Below the pieces are notes generated by a model. It was given only the letters and a program-made list of their open reading frames with translations, searched no databases and was not told the origin of the DNA. The position numbers and the translations under genes were made by a program. This document shows positions 8,937-17,389 of a stretch of DNA of 64,000 nt, piece by piece. Within the stretch, counting starts at the first letter, position 1. The number at the start of each line of letters is the position of its first letter. Source of the stretch: Eubacteriales bacterium (GTDB lineage Bacteria > Bacillota > Clostridia > Lachnospirales > Lachnospiraceae); NCBI GenBank assembly GCA_030539395.1, contig JAUNSC010000009.1, positions 1-64,000 on the forward strand. The letters are read 5' to 3'.

Positions 8937-10400
8937 ATGAAAAGAGAATCTTTTGGCTCCCGTCTCGGTTTTATTCTTGTATCAGCAGGATGCGCCATCG
9001 GTCTTGGAAATGTATGGAAGTTTCCATATATCTGCGGAGCATACGGCGGAGCTGCATTTATCCTGATCTATCTTTTGTTTTTAGTAATCCTCGGCATACC
9101 GGTCATGGTCTGTGAATTTGCCATTGGCCGTGGAAGCCGTCAGAGTGTGGCAAAAAGTTTTGACATTCTGGCTCCCAAAGGGACATCCTGGCATCACCTG
9201 AAATATATCGGAATCATCGGATGCTATATGCTTATGATGTTTTATACCATGGTAGGCGGCTGGATGCTGAATTACTGTTTTAAGAGTCTCTCCGGAGAAT
9301 TTGCGGGAGCCACACCGGAAGCTGTTTCCGGCGCCTTTAGCAATATGCTCGGAAATGTACCTGAAATGATTTTCTGGACAGTTCTGATCTGCATCATTGG
9401 TTTTGTAGTATGTCTTTTTGGTCTGAAAAACGGTATTGAACGTATTACCACTGTTATGATGAGCGCACTGCTGGTCATCATGCTTGTGCTTGCTGTCCGC
9501 TCCATCACCATGAAAGGTGCTGTAGAAGGTGTTCGTTTCTATCTCATTCCCAACTTCGGGAAAATGGTAGACAGCGGCATAGGAAACGTTATTTTTGCTG
9601 CATTGAGCCAGGCATTTTTTACACTTTCCATTGGTATAGGCGCCATGATGATCTTCGGCAGCTATCTGGACAACGCACGCAGCCTGACAGGTGAAGCTGT
9701 CAGCATCACTGCACTGGATACTTTTGTGGCTCTGACTGCCGGTTTTATCGTTATTCCGGCATGCTTCGCCTACGGTATTGAACCGGGTGCAGGCCCAAGC
9801 CTTGTATTTATTACTCTGCCTAATATTTTCGCGCAGATGACCGGCGGAAAAATCTGGAGTTTCCTGTTTTTCCTGTTTCTGACCTTTGCAGCACTTTCCA
9901 CGATTATTGCCGTATTTGAGAATCTGATCGCCTTTAATATCGACTTATTTGGATGGAGCCGTAAAAAAAGCGTGCTTTTCTGTGCTGCAGCTATTATTTT
10001 ACTGAGCATGCCATGCGTACTTGGCTTTAACGTGCTTTCCGGTTTTGAGCCGCTCGGCGAAGGAAGCAACATCATGGATCTGGAAGATTTCATTGTCTCC
10101 AACAATCTTCTTCCTCTGGGCAGTCTGAGCTACGTACTTTTCTGTTCAAGAAAAAACAGCTGGGGATGGGATGCCTTTCTGGCCGAGGCAAATGCCGGAA
10201 GCGGTCTTAAACTGCCCGCCTTCCTGAAGCCTTATGTGTCTTACGGCATACCGTTCATCATCATTATCATTTATCTTAAGGGGTACTATGATAAATTTAT
10301 TTCCTGCAGCCAGCCTGTATTTATTTCCTGGATGATTATTGGTATAGCATTTCTGGCTTTCGTGCTTTACTGCTCACTGGCATCAAAAAAGAAACACTGA
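8937..10400 (+). CDS. Sodium-dependent transporter, NSS/SNF family
   Basis: A 487-residue, roughly 12-helix symporter of the neurotransmitter:sodium symporter (LeuT-like) family. The diagnostic first helix is GCAIGLGNVWKFPYICG (residues 19-35), whose unwound GLGN segment provides Na+ and substrate contacts. The GAMMIFGSYLDNARSL region corresponds to helix 6/7. Bacterial members import amino acids or related amines; the substrate is not predictable here. The MATE gene follows after 35 nt without a terminator, so import and efflux functions are probably co-expressed from the 8877-8905 promoter. Confidence 0.93.
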   Translation: MKRESFGSRLGFILVSAGCAIGLGNVWKFPYICGAYGGAAFILIYLLFLVILGIPVMVCEFAIGRGSRQSVAKSFDILAPKGTSWHHLKYIGIIGCYMLMMFYTMVGGWMLNYCFKSLSGEFAGATPEAVSGAFSNMLGNVPEMIFWTVLICIIGFVVCLFGLKNGIERITTVMMSALLVIMLVLAVRSITMKGAVEGVRFYLIPNFGKMVDSGIGNVIFAALSQAFFTLSIGIGAMMIFGSYLDNARSLTGEAVSITALDTFVALTAGFIVIPACFAYGIEPGAGPSLVFITLPNIFAQMTGGKIWSFLFFLFLTFAALSTIIAVFENLIAFNIDLFGWSRKKSVLFCAAAIILLSMPCVLGFNVLSGFEPLGEGSNIMDLEDFIVSNNLLPLGSLSYVLFCSRKNSWGWDAFLAEANAGSGLKLPAFLKPYVSYGIPFIIIIIYLKGYYDKFISCSQPVFISWMIIGIAFLAFVLYCSLASKKKH

Positions 10401-10435
10401 TTATTGATTCACAATTTTTATGAAAGGATTTACAT

Positions 10436-11842
10436 ATGCAGACCGCAACAAATAAACTGCGCCTGCGGGACCGTTTTATCGGTGATAAAAATTTCTACAA
10501 AATGGTCCTGGCAATCGCAGTTCCCATTATGATCCAAAACGGTATTACCAACTTTGTAAGCCTCCTGGACAATATCATGATCGGACGCATCGGCACGGAA
10601 CAGATGTCCGGTGCGTCCATCGTAAATCAGTTGATTTTCGTATACAATCTTGCTATTTTCGGCGGCGTATCCGGCGCAGGAATTTTTACTGCCCAGTATT
10701 TCGGCCAGGATGATACAGAGGGTGTTCGAAATACATTCCGTTTCAAACTCTGGATGGCAGTGTTTCTTACTGCTCTCACTATCCTGTTATTTATTACCGC
10801 CGGTACGCCGCTTATTAAAATGTATCTAAAAGGTGAAGGCAATGCCGGTGATGCTGCCTCTATTCTGATGTACGGAAAACAGTATCTGACCATCATGCTG
10901 CTGGGACTTCCCGCATTTATGATCAGTCAGACCTATTCAAGTACCCTCCGTGAATGCGGAGAAACTGTTCCGCCTATGGTGGCCGGTATCGTCTCCGTCA
11001 TAGTCAATCTTGTGTTTAACTACATTTTAATATACGGAAAATTTGGTTTCCCGGTATTGGGTGTCCGCGGAGCGGCTATTGCCACAGTCCTCTCCCGCTA
11101 TGTGGAAGTAATAATCATAATCATCTGGACCCACACTCATACTGCTGTAAACAAATTCGCCAGTGGCCTTTACCGCACTCTTGCTGTTCCGGCTTCCCTT
11201 ACCAAAAGTATTCTTATCAAGGGAACACCGCTTTTATTAAACGAAACTCTCTGGGCTTCCGGAATGGCCATGCTGGCACAGTGTTATTCCATGCGCGGTT
11301 TGCATGTGGTCGCCGGCTTGAATATTTCAAACACGATTAACAACGTGTTCAATATCGTATTTATCGCACTGGGTGATTCTGTTGCCATTGTGGTTGGCCA
11401 TCTTCTTGGAGCCAACAAAATGAAGGAAGCCCGGGATACCGATAACAAGATGATCGCATTTTCCGTGGCATGCTGCACTGCAGTTGCTCTTGTTATGCTT
11501 CTGGCAGCTCCCTTGTTCCCGCGGCTCTATAATACGGAACCGGAAGTACGTAATCTGGCAAAACAGTTCATTATTATAAATGCCATTTTCATGCCTCAGA
11601 ACGCTTTTTTACATGCCTGTTATTTCACTCTGCGTTCGGGCGGAAAAACGATCATTACCTTCTTGTTTGACAGTGTGTTTATCTGGTGTGTCAGCGTCAC
11701 CATCGCATTTTGTCTCAGTCGCTTTACTGGTCTTCCGGTCATTGCAATTTATATACTGGTGCAGATTGGAGATATGCTGAAATGCATTGTCGGATTTATT
11801 CTGGTAAAAAAAGGCATCTGGCTGCAAAACATTGTTGCATAG
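10436..11842 (+). CDS. MATE-family efflux transporter
   Basis: A 468-residue, 12-helix MATE protein. The first half shows IAVPIMIQNGITNFVSLLDN and IGRIGTEQMSGASIVNQ; the second half has an analogous repeat around LLNETLWASGMAMLAQ. It is preceded by a short spacer with AAAGGA and probably shares a transcript with the NSS symporter. The last codons overlap a hairpin that terminates transcription from the opposite strand. Substrate unknown. Confidence 0.92.
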   Translation: MQTATNKLRLRDRFIGDKNFYKMVLAIAVPIMIQNGITNFVSLLDNIMIGRIGTEQMSGASIVNQLIFVYNLAIFGGVSGAGIFTAQYFGQDDTEGVRNTFRFKLWMAVFLTALTILLFITAGTPLIKMYLKGEGNAGDAASILMYGKQYLTIMLLGLPAFMISQTYSSTLRECGETVPPMVAGIVSVIVNLVFNYILIYGKFGFPVLGVRGAAIATVLSRYVEVIIIIIWTHTHTAVNKFASGLYRTLAVPASLTKSILIKGTPLLLNETLWASGMAMLAQCYSMRGLHVVAGLNISNTINNVFNIVFIALGDSVAIVVGHLLGANKMKEARDTDNKMIAFSVACCTAVALVMLLAAPLFPRLYNTEPEVRNLAKQFIIINAIFMPQNAFLHACYFTLRSGGKTIITFLFDSVFIWCVSVTIAFCLSRFTGLPVIAIYILVQIGDMLKCIVGFILVKKGIWLQNIVA

Positions 11843-11851
11843 CCAGATGCC
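11806..11851 (-). terminator. Terminator of the NUDIX gene, embedded in the end of the MATE gene
   Basis: An 11-bp perfect stem, GGCATCTGGCT with AGCCAGATGCC (11813-11823 and 11841-11851), extendable by GC. Read on the minus strand it is followed by seven T (11812-11806). On the plus strand only a short T run follows, so it may act weakly in both directions. Confidence 0.8.
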
Positions 11852-11861
11852 TTTGGCATTT

Positions 11862-12365
11862 CTAAATTTCAAATGCTTTTTTTATACTGTCATAATGCAG
11901 GAAAATTCCTTCATCGGCAAACGCTTTAATCTCATCCGGAGATGCCAGCATATGTCCCGCTGTTTCTTCTTCCTGCAGATGCATATCCCCCTCTTCAAAA
12001 TCTCCCACAAAACGGTAAACATCCACAAAGTAATTGTCACCTTCTCCCGGATTTTCCCTGTGATACGTGAAAAGGTAACCTCCGTCCCAACCGGATACAT
12101 CAAGTCCTGTCTCTTCTCTTACTTCACGCAGAACCGCATCCCTGGAGTCCTCACCTGCCATTGCCGCTCCGCCTGACACTTCCCACCAGCCGGGGGCCCA
12201 TGCCTTTGTCATAACACGCTTCGTAATAAGAAATTTTCCATCTCTTCGCATTACCACCCCCAGGACCGTCAAGTGATATTCATCATCTTTCAGGCACCAG
12301 TCATTGCGCTTCATGGTGCGTCCTGTTCTCTGTTTGTCTTTATCATAAATATCCCAAAGTTCCAT
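11862..12365 (-). CDS. NUDIX hydrolase
   Basis: Hydrolyses a nucleoside-diphosphate-linked substrate. The Nudix box GX5EX7REUXEEXGU is intact at residues 66-88 (G66, E72, R80-E81, E84-E85, G87). The N-terminal MELWDIYDKD and the substrate-proof region WAPGWWEVSGG resemble the IDI-like NUDIX subgroup that often carries isopentenyl-diphosphate-isomerase-like annotations. The start is the ATG at 12365 behind AGGAGG; a longer frame to 12434 lacks a comparable site. It is a single-gene unit with the terminator just downstream. The substrate is not inferable. Confidence 0.9.
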   Translation of the reverse strand: MELWDIYDKDKQRTGRTMKRNDWCLKDDEYHLTVLGVVMRRDGKFLITKRVMTKAWAPGWWEVSGGAAMAGEDSRDAVLREVREETGLDVSGWDGGYLFTYHRENPGEGDNYFVDVYRFVGDFEEGDMHLQEEETAGHMLASPDEIKAFADEGIFLHYDSIKKAFEI

Positions 12366-12488
12366 TTTAATCCTCCTCCGGCAAAAATCTTCCATATCCA
12401 GTTTCTCGCCAAAATATTCTAATCTTCCGGCCAAAATATACCGTATTTTTTATTATAGTTCCATTTACCCTTTTTCAGCAATATTATT

Positions 12489-12517
12489 TTGCAAAGTTTT
12501 CTATTATAGGCTATAAT
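12489..12517 (+). promoter_or_regulatory. Sigma-A promoter of cysK
   Basis: TTGCAA (12489-12494) and TATAAT (12512-12517) with 17-bp spacing lie about 35 bp before the start codon, which has AAGGAG 8 nt upstream. The leader is too short for a riboswitch or T-box. Confidence 0.75.
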
Positions 12518-12551
12518 GAGAGTTGTTATTTAAAAAAGGAGATTTGCAGAT

Positions 12552-13481
12552 ATGATCTACAATAATATTCTTGATGCAATGGGAAATACCCCAATGATCC
12601 AATTAAACCATATAGTTCCGGAAGGCTGTGCCCGAATCCTGGTTAAATTTGAAGGACTAAATGTGGGCGGTTCCATCAAAACCCGAACAGCCTATAATAT
12701 GATCTGTGATGCAGAGGAAAAGGGACTTATCACAAAAGATACCATTATTGTCGAGCCCACCAGCGGTAATCAGGGTATCGGCCTTGCTCTTGTGGGCGCC
12801 GTAAAGGGATACAAGGTAAGAATCATCATGCCGGATTCTGTCAGTGAAGAACGGCGCAAACTGATTCATCAGTACGGCGCTGAACTCGTCCTGATCCATG
12901 ATGACAATAACATCGGAGAGTGTATTGAAGAATGTCTGCAGACAGCTCTTCGCATGGCAAAAGAAGATCCCAATGTTTTTGTTCCGCAGCAGTTTGAAAA
13001 TCCGGCCAATCCCCAGGTGCACCGCGACCACACCGGTCTTGAAATCCTGGAACAGACAGATGGCCCCATACACGGATTCTGCTCCGGCATTGGCACCGGC
13101 GGCACCATCACGGGCATCGGAGAAACACTCAAAAAAGCTAATCCAGATATGGAAATCTGGGCAGTGGAACCTGAAAATGCCGCCATTTTATCAGGCGGTT
13201 CCATCGGTACACACCTTCAAATGGGAATCGGAGACGGGGTTATCCCGGGTATTCTGAATTTGAACATCTATCAGGATATCTGCATCGTAAAAGATGAAGA
13301 AGCCCTGCAGACAGCCAGAGATCTGGCTTCTAAGGAAGGTATCATGTGCGGCATTTCCAGCGGAACCAATGTATCCGCGGCTCTGAAGCTTGCCAGAAAA
13401 CTCGGTCCCGGAAAAACCGTAGTCACAGTCCTTCCTGATACCGCAGAACGATATTTTTCCACCCCGCTGTTTAACGGGTAA
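12552..13481 (+). CDS. cysK: Cysteine synthase (O-acetylserine sulfhydrylase)
   Basis: A PLP enzyme that makes cysteine from O-acetylserine and sulfide. The PLP lysine is K43 in GGSIKTRTA; the substrate loop PTSGNQGIGLA follows at about 69-79, and the phosphate-binding glycine loop GIGTGGTITGIG is present. The usual family form is GSvKdR; here SIKTR is seen. The 309-residue length is standard. It has its own promoter and is monocistronic. A cystathionine beta-synthase-like role cannot be excluded, but no regulatory domain is attached. Confidence 0.92.
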   Translation: MIYNNILDAMGNTPMIQLNHIVPEGCARILVKFEGLNVGGSIKTRTAYNMICDAEEKGLITKDTIIVEPTSGNQGIGLALVGAVKGYKVRIIMPDSVSEERRKLIHQYGAELVLIHDDNNIGECIEECLQTALRMAKEDPNVFVPQQFENPANPQVHRDHTGLEILEQTDGPIHGFCSGIGTGGTITGIGETLKKANPDMEIWAVEPENAAILSGGSIGTHLQMGIGDGVIPGILNLNIYQDICIVKDEEALQTARDLASKEGIMCGISSGTNVSAALKLARKLGPGKTVVTVLPDTAERYFSTPLFNG

Positions 13482-13487
13482 ACGATT

Positions 13488-13509
13488 GCGGGGAGATTCT
13501 TCTCCCCGC
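13488..13509. terminator. GC-rich hairpin between convergent cysK and sfsA
   Basis: A 9-bp perfect stem, GCGGGGAGA with TCTCCCCGC, around a 4-nt loop. It fills the 29-bp gap between the two convergent genes. There is no strong T tract on either side, so bidirectional termination is likely but not certain. Confidence 0.5.
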
Positions 13510-13510
13510 A

Positions 13511-14248
13511 TCAGCAAAGCTCATCAATTACTTTTCCTGAACAGATATGGATTTCATCCTTTTCCATATGGCAGCCCAGGGAAAGTATTTTTATTCCCTT
13601 TTTATGAGCACGCCGCAGCGCTTCTCCGAAAGCCGGATGGGTTTCATCATTGGGACGGATATCAAGAATTTCCGGCATCTGGATAACAAAAGCAAGAAAG
13701 CATTCATATCCTTCTTCCAGTGCGCCCTCCAGCTCCCGTATATGTTTGATGCCCCGCTCTGTAGGTGCATCCGGAAAACAGGCAATCCCTTCTTTTTCAA
13801 GAGTGACCCCTTTTACCTCCATAAGACACTTCTTAATATTGCCCTGTTGATCTTCACACTCAAAATAAAAATCTATCCTTGATTTTCCAAAGGTATACTC
13901 AGGTTTTACCATAGTCACATTTTCAGGAAGACAATATCCCTTTTCTATCCGGACATGGGGTTTTTGTTTTCCTTCCATCCATTCCCGCACCACTTTGTTT
14001 GGCGCCTGACTATCCATATTAATAAGCCCCAGTCCTTCTTTGTAAACCGCAAATAAATCATATGATGTTTTACGGTCAGGATTATCTGAATGCTCCAGCC
14101 ATATCTCTGCTCCGGGTATAAGAAGTTCTCTGCACCGCCCGGTATTCTTTACATGAACCGTCTCCTCTTTTCCATCTATTTCCACTTTTGCGATAAAACG
14201 GTTCGGACGGGAAAGAAATTTCCCGCCCACCACATTGTTATATTTCAT
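13511..14248 (-). CDS. sfsA: SfsA family DNA/RNA nuclease
   Basis: A 245-residue protein with the SfsA pattern: an N-terminal OB-like region (FLSRPNRFIAKVEIDG, VHVKNTGRCRELLIPG) and a C-terminal PD-(D/E)xK-like nuclease core (SRIDFYFECED, LMEVKGVTL, FPDAPTERGIKHIREL). SfsA was named for sugar fermentation stimulation in E. coli, and later work ascribes nuclease activity to the family. It is convergent with cysK. The PfkB kinase lies 54 nt upstream on the same strand. Confidence 0.93.
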   Translation of the reverse strand: MKYNNVVGGKFLSRPNRFIAKVEIDGKEETVHVKNTGRCRELLIPGAEIWLEHSDNPDRKTSYDLFAVYKEGLGLINMDSQAPNKVVREWMEGKQKPHVRIEKGYCLPENVTMVKPEYTFGKSRIDFYFECEDQQGNIKKCLMEVKGVTLEKEGIACFPDAPTERGIKHIRELEGALEEGYECFLAFVIQMPEILDIRPNDETHPAFGEALRRAHKKGIKILSLGCHMEKDEIHICSGKVIDELC

Positions 14249-14302
14249 TTAAGCCACCTTGATCTCTGCTTTTATCATTTACGGTTATTTTCTTTCTCCA
14301 CT

Positions 14303-15244
14303 TCATTTGTCTTCCGGCACATCCATATCAATTCCAATTTCTTTTGGCAGGAAACGCGGACATACATTCTCTGATGACACAATAACAGATGACGCCAGAT
14401 GGGTTCCGATATCTACCGCTTCCTTCAGTGTCTTTCCGTATGTAAGCCCGATCACTACACCTGAACTAAAAGCATCCCCTGCTCCCGTAGTATCTTTCAC
14501 CTGTACATTTCTCGGCGGGCAGATTCCTTTGTCTCCTGATACATCTGCGTAAACAGCTCCTTCGCCTCCCATAGTGACCACCATAGAAGGAATATTGGCA
14601 TTAAGCACACATTCAGAAAGAATATCGCACATTTCCTCAGGCATCTTATCCCTGTAATCATCTGCAAATACAATTCCTGCTTCAAGCTGGTTGCAGATAA
14701 AACAATCAAATTTCTGAAGGAAATCTCTTCTCTCTGCAGCAATACTCATATTTGCTACTACAGCATATGTTTTCTTTTCATATTTTTTTGCAAGAGCAAA
14801 TATCTTTTTAATGATCTCTTTGTCCAGATCTCCCACTTCCACCACAATAGAATCTGCCTGTGCAAAAATTTCGTCACCCTTTTGCTCCAGCACGGAGAGA
14901 AGCGGCATCAGATTCGGTCTCTGGGAAATAGACCCGGCCAGATCTCCGTTATTGTCAAACACTGCAAGCCATGTTCCCATCCCATTAGGAATGGTCAGCA
15001 TATAATCTGTATTTACTTTATGGTTATTCAGCTTGCGGATTACGTCTTCCCCCATGGCTGACTTATCTACAATACTCAGATAAGTCGGCCGCAGCTCAAT
15101 ATTTGCAATGTTCTCTGCCACATTCCTGCTCACTCCGCCATGCACATATTCAATCTTTCCGGCATTTTTTCCGTCCGGAATATAATTATTTTCAGGAAAT
15201 CCTTTAATATCAACAAAAACTGCTCCAATCACAACTATTCCCAT
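14303..15244 (-). CDS. PfkB-family carbohydrate/nucleoside kinase
   Basis: A 313-residue ribokinase-fold enzyme. It begins with MGIVVIGAVFVDIKG, has the substrate-side glycine motif (VHGGVSRNVAENIANI) and ends with the catalytic anion-hole motif DTTGAGDAF at about residue 245. The phosphoryl acceptor cannot be identified: pseudouridine and sugar kinases share this pattern. No partner pathway gene is adjacent; sfsA follows after 54 nt. Confidence 0.88.
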   Translation of the reverse strand: MGIVVIGAVFVDIKGFPENNYIPDGKNAGKIEYVHGGVSRNVAENIANIELRPTYLSIVDKSAMGEDVIRKLNNHKVNTDYMLTIPNGMGTWLAVFDNNGDLAGSISQRPNLMPLLSVLEQKGDEIFAQADSIVVEVGDLDKEIIKKIFALAKKYEKKTYAVVANMSIAAERRDFLQKFDCFICNQLEAGIVFADDYRDKMPEEMCDILSECVLNANIPSMVVTMGGEGAVYADVSGDKGICPPRNVQVKDTTGAGDAFSSGVVIGLTYGKTLKEAVDIGTHLASSVIVSSENVCPRFLPKEIGIDMDVPEDK

Positions 15245-15311
15245 ACTCGCATCCGCCTTTCCTTTACCTTTATCTGCACCGCATTTTTAAATTTAGTTTA
15301 TCAGATAAATC

Positions 15312-15644
15312 TCACTTTGGAAATATCTCAATTTCAAATAGATCATCCAACGGTATTTTCGTATTCACAATCTTGATATACCGGCTGTCCACATCCAGTT
15401 TTGCCACCATCCCCGTAACTTTCAGATATTCTCCTTTGCAAAAATAAACTGCTGTTACAATATCTTTTTCCCGTATCTCCCGAAATTTGCGGTCCAGTTC
15501 TTCCGCATGATCCTCTGTTAACTCCATCCTGGGAACTATTATCTTTTCCCTTTTCCTCAATTCCTCAGGGTACCCCTTCAGCGCCGCAAACGGCATAAAC
15601 TGTTTTGCCCTCTCCTCCCTGCTCATTTTACTCCTGACCGTCAT
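15312..15644 (-). CDS. YolD-like protein
   Basis: A short (110-residue) protein of the YolD-like family, with the conserved N-terminal segment SREERAKQFMPFAALKGY. The start chosen is the ATG at 15644, which has GGAGG 7 nt upstream; a frame beginning at 15671 exists but would overlap the polymerase gene. In Bacillus, YolD-like genes sit directly beside Y-family polymerase genes (YqjW/YqjX, UvrX/YolD), and the same pairing is seen here with a 23-nt gap. An accessory role in translesion synthesis is inferred. Confidence 0.85.
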   Translation of the reverse strand: MTVRSKMSREERAKQFMPFAALKGYPEELRKREKIIVPRMELTEDHAEELDRKFREIREKDIVTAVYFCKGEYLKVTGMVAKLDVDSRYIKIVNTKIPLDDLFEIEIFPK

Positions 15645-15667
15645 ATACTTTCCTCCTGCCCGGATGC

Positions 15668-16933
15668 TCATTCACCGCTTTTGTGTCCTCCGATCTGCCG
15701 GTTTCTTTCTATGGTCGTCGCGCCTTTTTCCAGATTCATTCCCTTGAGAATCGCATTTTTTCCATACCTGTCCTTAATATCCAGCATGACTTTCTGAAGC
15801 TTATTTTCCTTTTCAAGTTCCGCCGGATCCGAAAACAGATCATACTGGCGGAATACCTCGTCCACCACATTATTGTATGTCAGCGTTACCCGGTGAATAG
15901 AGGTATGTTTGTCTGTAATCTGTTCATATAGCTTCTCTGTATAAGAAATAATCCGGCGTGCAGAATTTGTAGTTACTGTCATGCGGATCGTCCCGTGGGC
16001 GGGCTTTCTGCCATAACGATTATTATAACCGATATGCAGCGTCACAGAATCTGTTACAAGCCCTTTATCCACCAGTTCCAGACATAAAAGGTCCGCCATC
16101 TCTTTTACGATCAGCCGCCCGCCTTCATAATCCACATCACATCCCAGCACCTGTCCGCTGCCGACAGAATTACTCTTCGGCCTGTAGTTCTTTATATCCG
16201 CCATGGTCGCAGTTTCCCTGCCCCAGGCATGGTCGATCATCAGTTCTGCATCAACACCAAATGTCCGATATAATACGTCTTCATCGGCATGTGCCAGTTC
16301 TTCCATAGTATGAATTCCCATACGCTGCAGATTCCGGCTGATCCCTGTACCAATGCGCCAGAAATCTGTAAGGGGAGTATGATTCCAGAGGGTTCTGCAA
16401 AAGCTCTCCTCATCCAGTTCCCCAATGTGATCTTCTGAATGCTTTGCGGTAATATCCAGCGCCACCTTGGCAAGGTACAGATTTGTGCCAATCCCGCAGG
16501 AAGCTGTTATTCCAGTGTTTTTATAAATATCCTGCATAATTATCATGCCCAGTTCCCTTGCCGTCATCCGGTACATTCCCAGATAGTCTGTCACATCAAG
16601 AAATACTTCATCAATACTGTACACATGAATGTCTTCTTTCGCAATATATTTCAGATAGATGGCATAAATGTCTGCCGAACGTTCGATATACAAACGCATC
16701 CTTGGGGGAGCCATAATATATTCGATCGCTTTGGGGATTTCAAATACGCGGCAGCGTCCGGGTACTCCAAGTGCTTTCATAGCAGGAGACACTGCCAGGC
16801 AAATTGTCTTTTCCGTACGCTCCGGGTCCGCCACAACAAGATTCGTTGTCATAGGGTCCAGTCCACGCTCCATACATTCTACTGATGCGTAAAAGGACTT
16901 CAAATCTATACATACATAAATCCTGTCTGCCAT
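15668..16933 (-). CDS. Y-family DNA polymerase (UmuC/DinB-like)
   Basis: Translesion polymerase of 421 residues. The catalytic palm shows IDLKSFYASVE near the N terminus and YSIDEVFLDV for the second acidic pair. A helix-hairpin-helix region (WRIGTGISRNLQRMGIHTMEEL) and a little-finger domain follow. The start is the ATG at 16933 with GGGAGG 8 nt upstream; the open frame runs further to 17017 without support. Together with YolD it forms a UvrX/YqjW-type SOS pair. No clear LexA box could be found in the upstream 100 bp, so damage regulation is not shown. No beta-clamp motif was checked in detail. Confidence 0.92.
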   Translation of the reverse strand: MADRIYVCIDLKSFYASVECMERGLDPMTTNLVVADPERTEKTICLAVSPAMKALGVPGRCRVFEIPKAIEYIMAPPRMRLYIERSADIYAIYLKYIAKEDIHVYSIDEVFLDVTDYLGMYRMTARELGMIIMQDIYKNTGITASCGIGTNLYLAKVALDITAKHSEDHIGELDEESFCRTLWNHTPLTDFWRIGTGISRNLQRMGIHTMEELAHADEDVLYRTFGVDAELMIDHAWGRETATMADIKNYRPKSNSVGSGQVLGCDVDYEGGRLIVKEMADLLCLELVDKGLVTDSVTLHIGYNNRYGRKPAHGTIRMTVTTNSARRIISYTEKLYEQITDKHTSIHRVTLTYNNVVDEVFRQYDLFSDPAELEKENKLQKVMLDIKDRYGKNAILKGMNLEKGATTIERNRQIGGHKSGE

Positions 16934-17104
16934 GGATAATACCTCCCTTCCGGACTTTAATTCAATATTATAATTATAACTCACAAAAATATTTATTACT
17001 ACTTCCTTCTCTAACAAAAAATATTTCTTCCCTTTTTAAACTTACCGTGCTATGATGTACATGCATAACAAACTGTTCTCACAAACGAAACAGTAGTATG
17101 ACAT

Positions 17105-17263
17105 GATAGAGGCGCGGAATTCATTAGTACGAAAAAGCAAAGGCAAAGCCGCCGTTTTCTCAGAAAGGGGAGACCGCCGAAGGGTATCCTGCAGGGCTTT
17201 TATGCAGATACTCTGGGACGCCGCAGAATATGCGGCGTACTGTCACGCAAGTGGAGCGCTATC
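17105..17263 (+). ncRNA. Lysine riboswitch (L-box) aptamer
   Basis: The intergenic region upstream of the NhaC gene carries the conserved core of lysine riboswitches in order: GATAGAGGCGCGGA at the 5' side, a GTACG element, GGGGAGACCGCCGAAGGG, the CTGGGA-type stem with GCCGCAG/CTGCGGC-like arms, CTGTCACG, and GGAGCGCTATC at the 3' side. GATAG and CTATC close P1. A possible -10 (TATGAT, 17051-17056) lies upstream, but its -35 is weak. A classical terminator follows at 17296-17338, so lysine binding is expected to switch transcription off. Confidence 0.9.
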
Positions 17264-17295
17264 TGGCTGTCACAGGAATATATTTCTGATTCTGG

Positions 17296-17338
17296 CACCG
17301 CAAGCGGCACTTTTCATGTCGTTTGTGGTGATTTTTTG
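17296..17338 (+). terminator. Riboswitch-controlled terminator of the lysine carrier gene
   Basis: Arms CACCGCAAGCGGC (17296-17308) and GTCGTTTGTGGTG (17318-17330) pair over 13 bp, including three G-U pairs, around a 9-nt loop, and run into six T. It lies between the aptamer and the start codon, as in an OFF-type lysine riboswitch. Confidence 0.85.
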
Positions 17339-17389
17339 TTTATGGGAAAACCTGCATCTGCAGGCACAAAAGAAAGGAAGGGAAAAATT

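Noticed and set aside
16934..17100. LexA/SOS box before the Y-family polymerase gene
   Set aside because: A GAAC half-site is present (in AGAACAGTTTG, minus strand) but no matching second half; damage control cannot be claimed.
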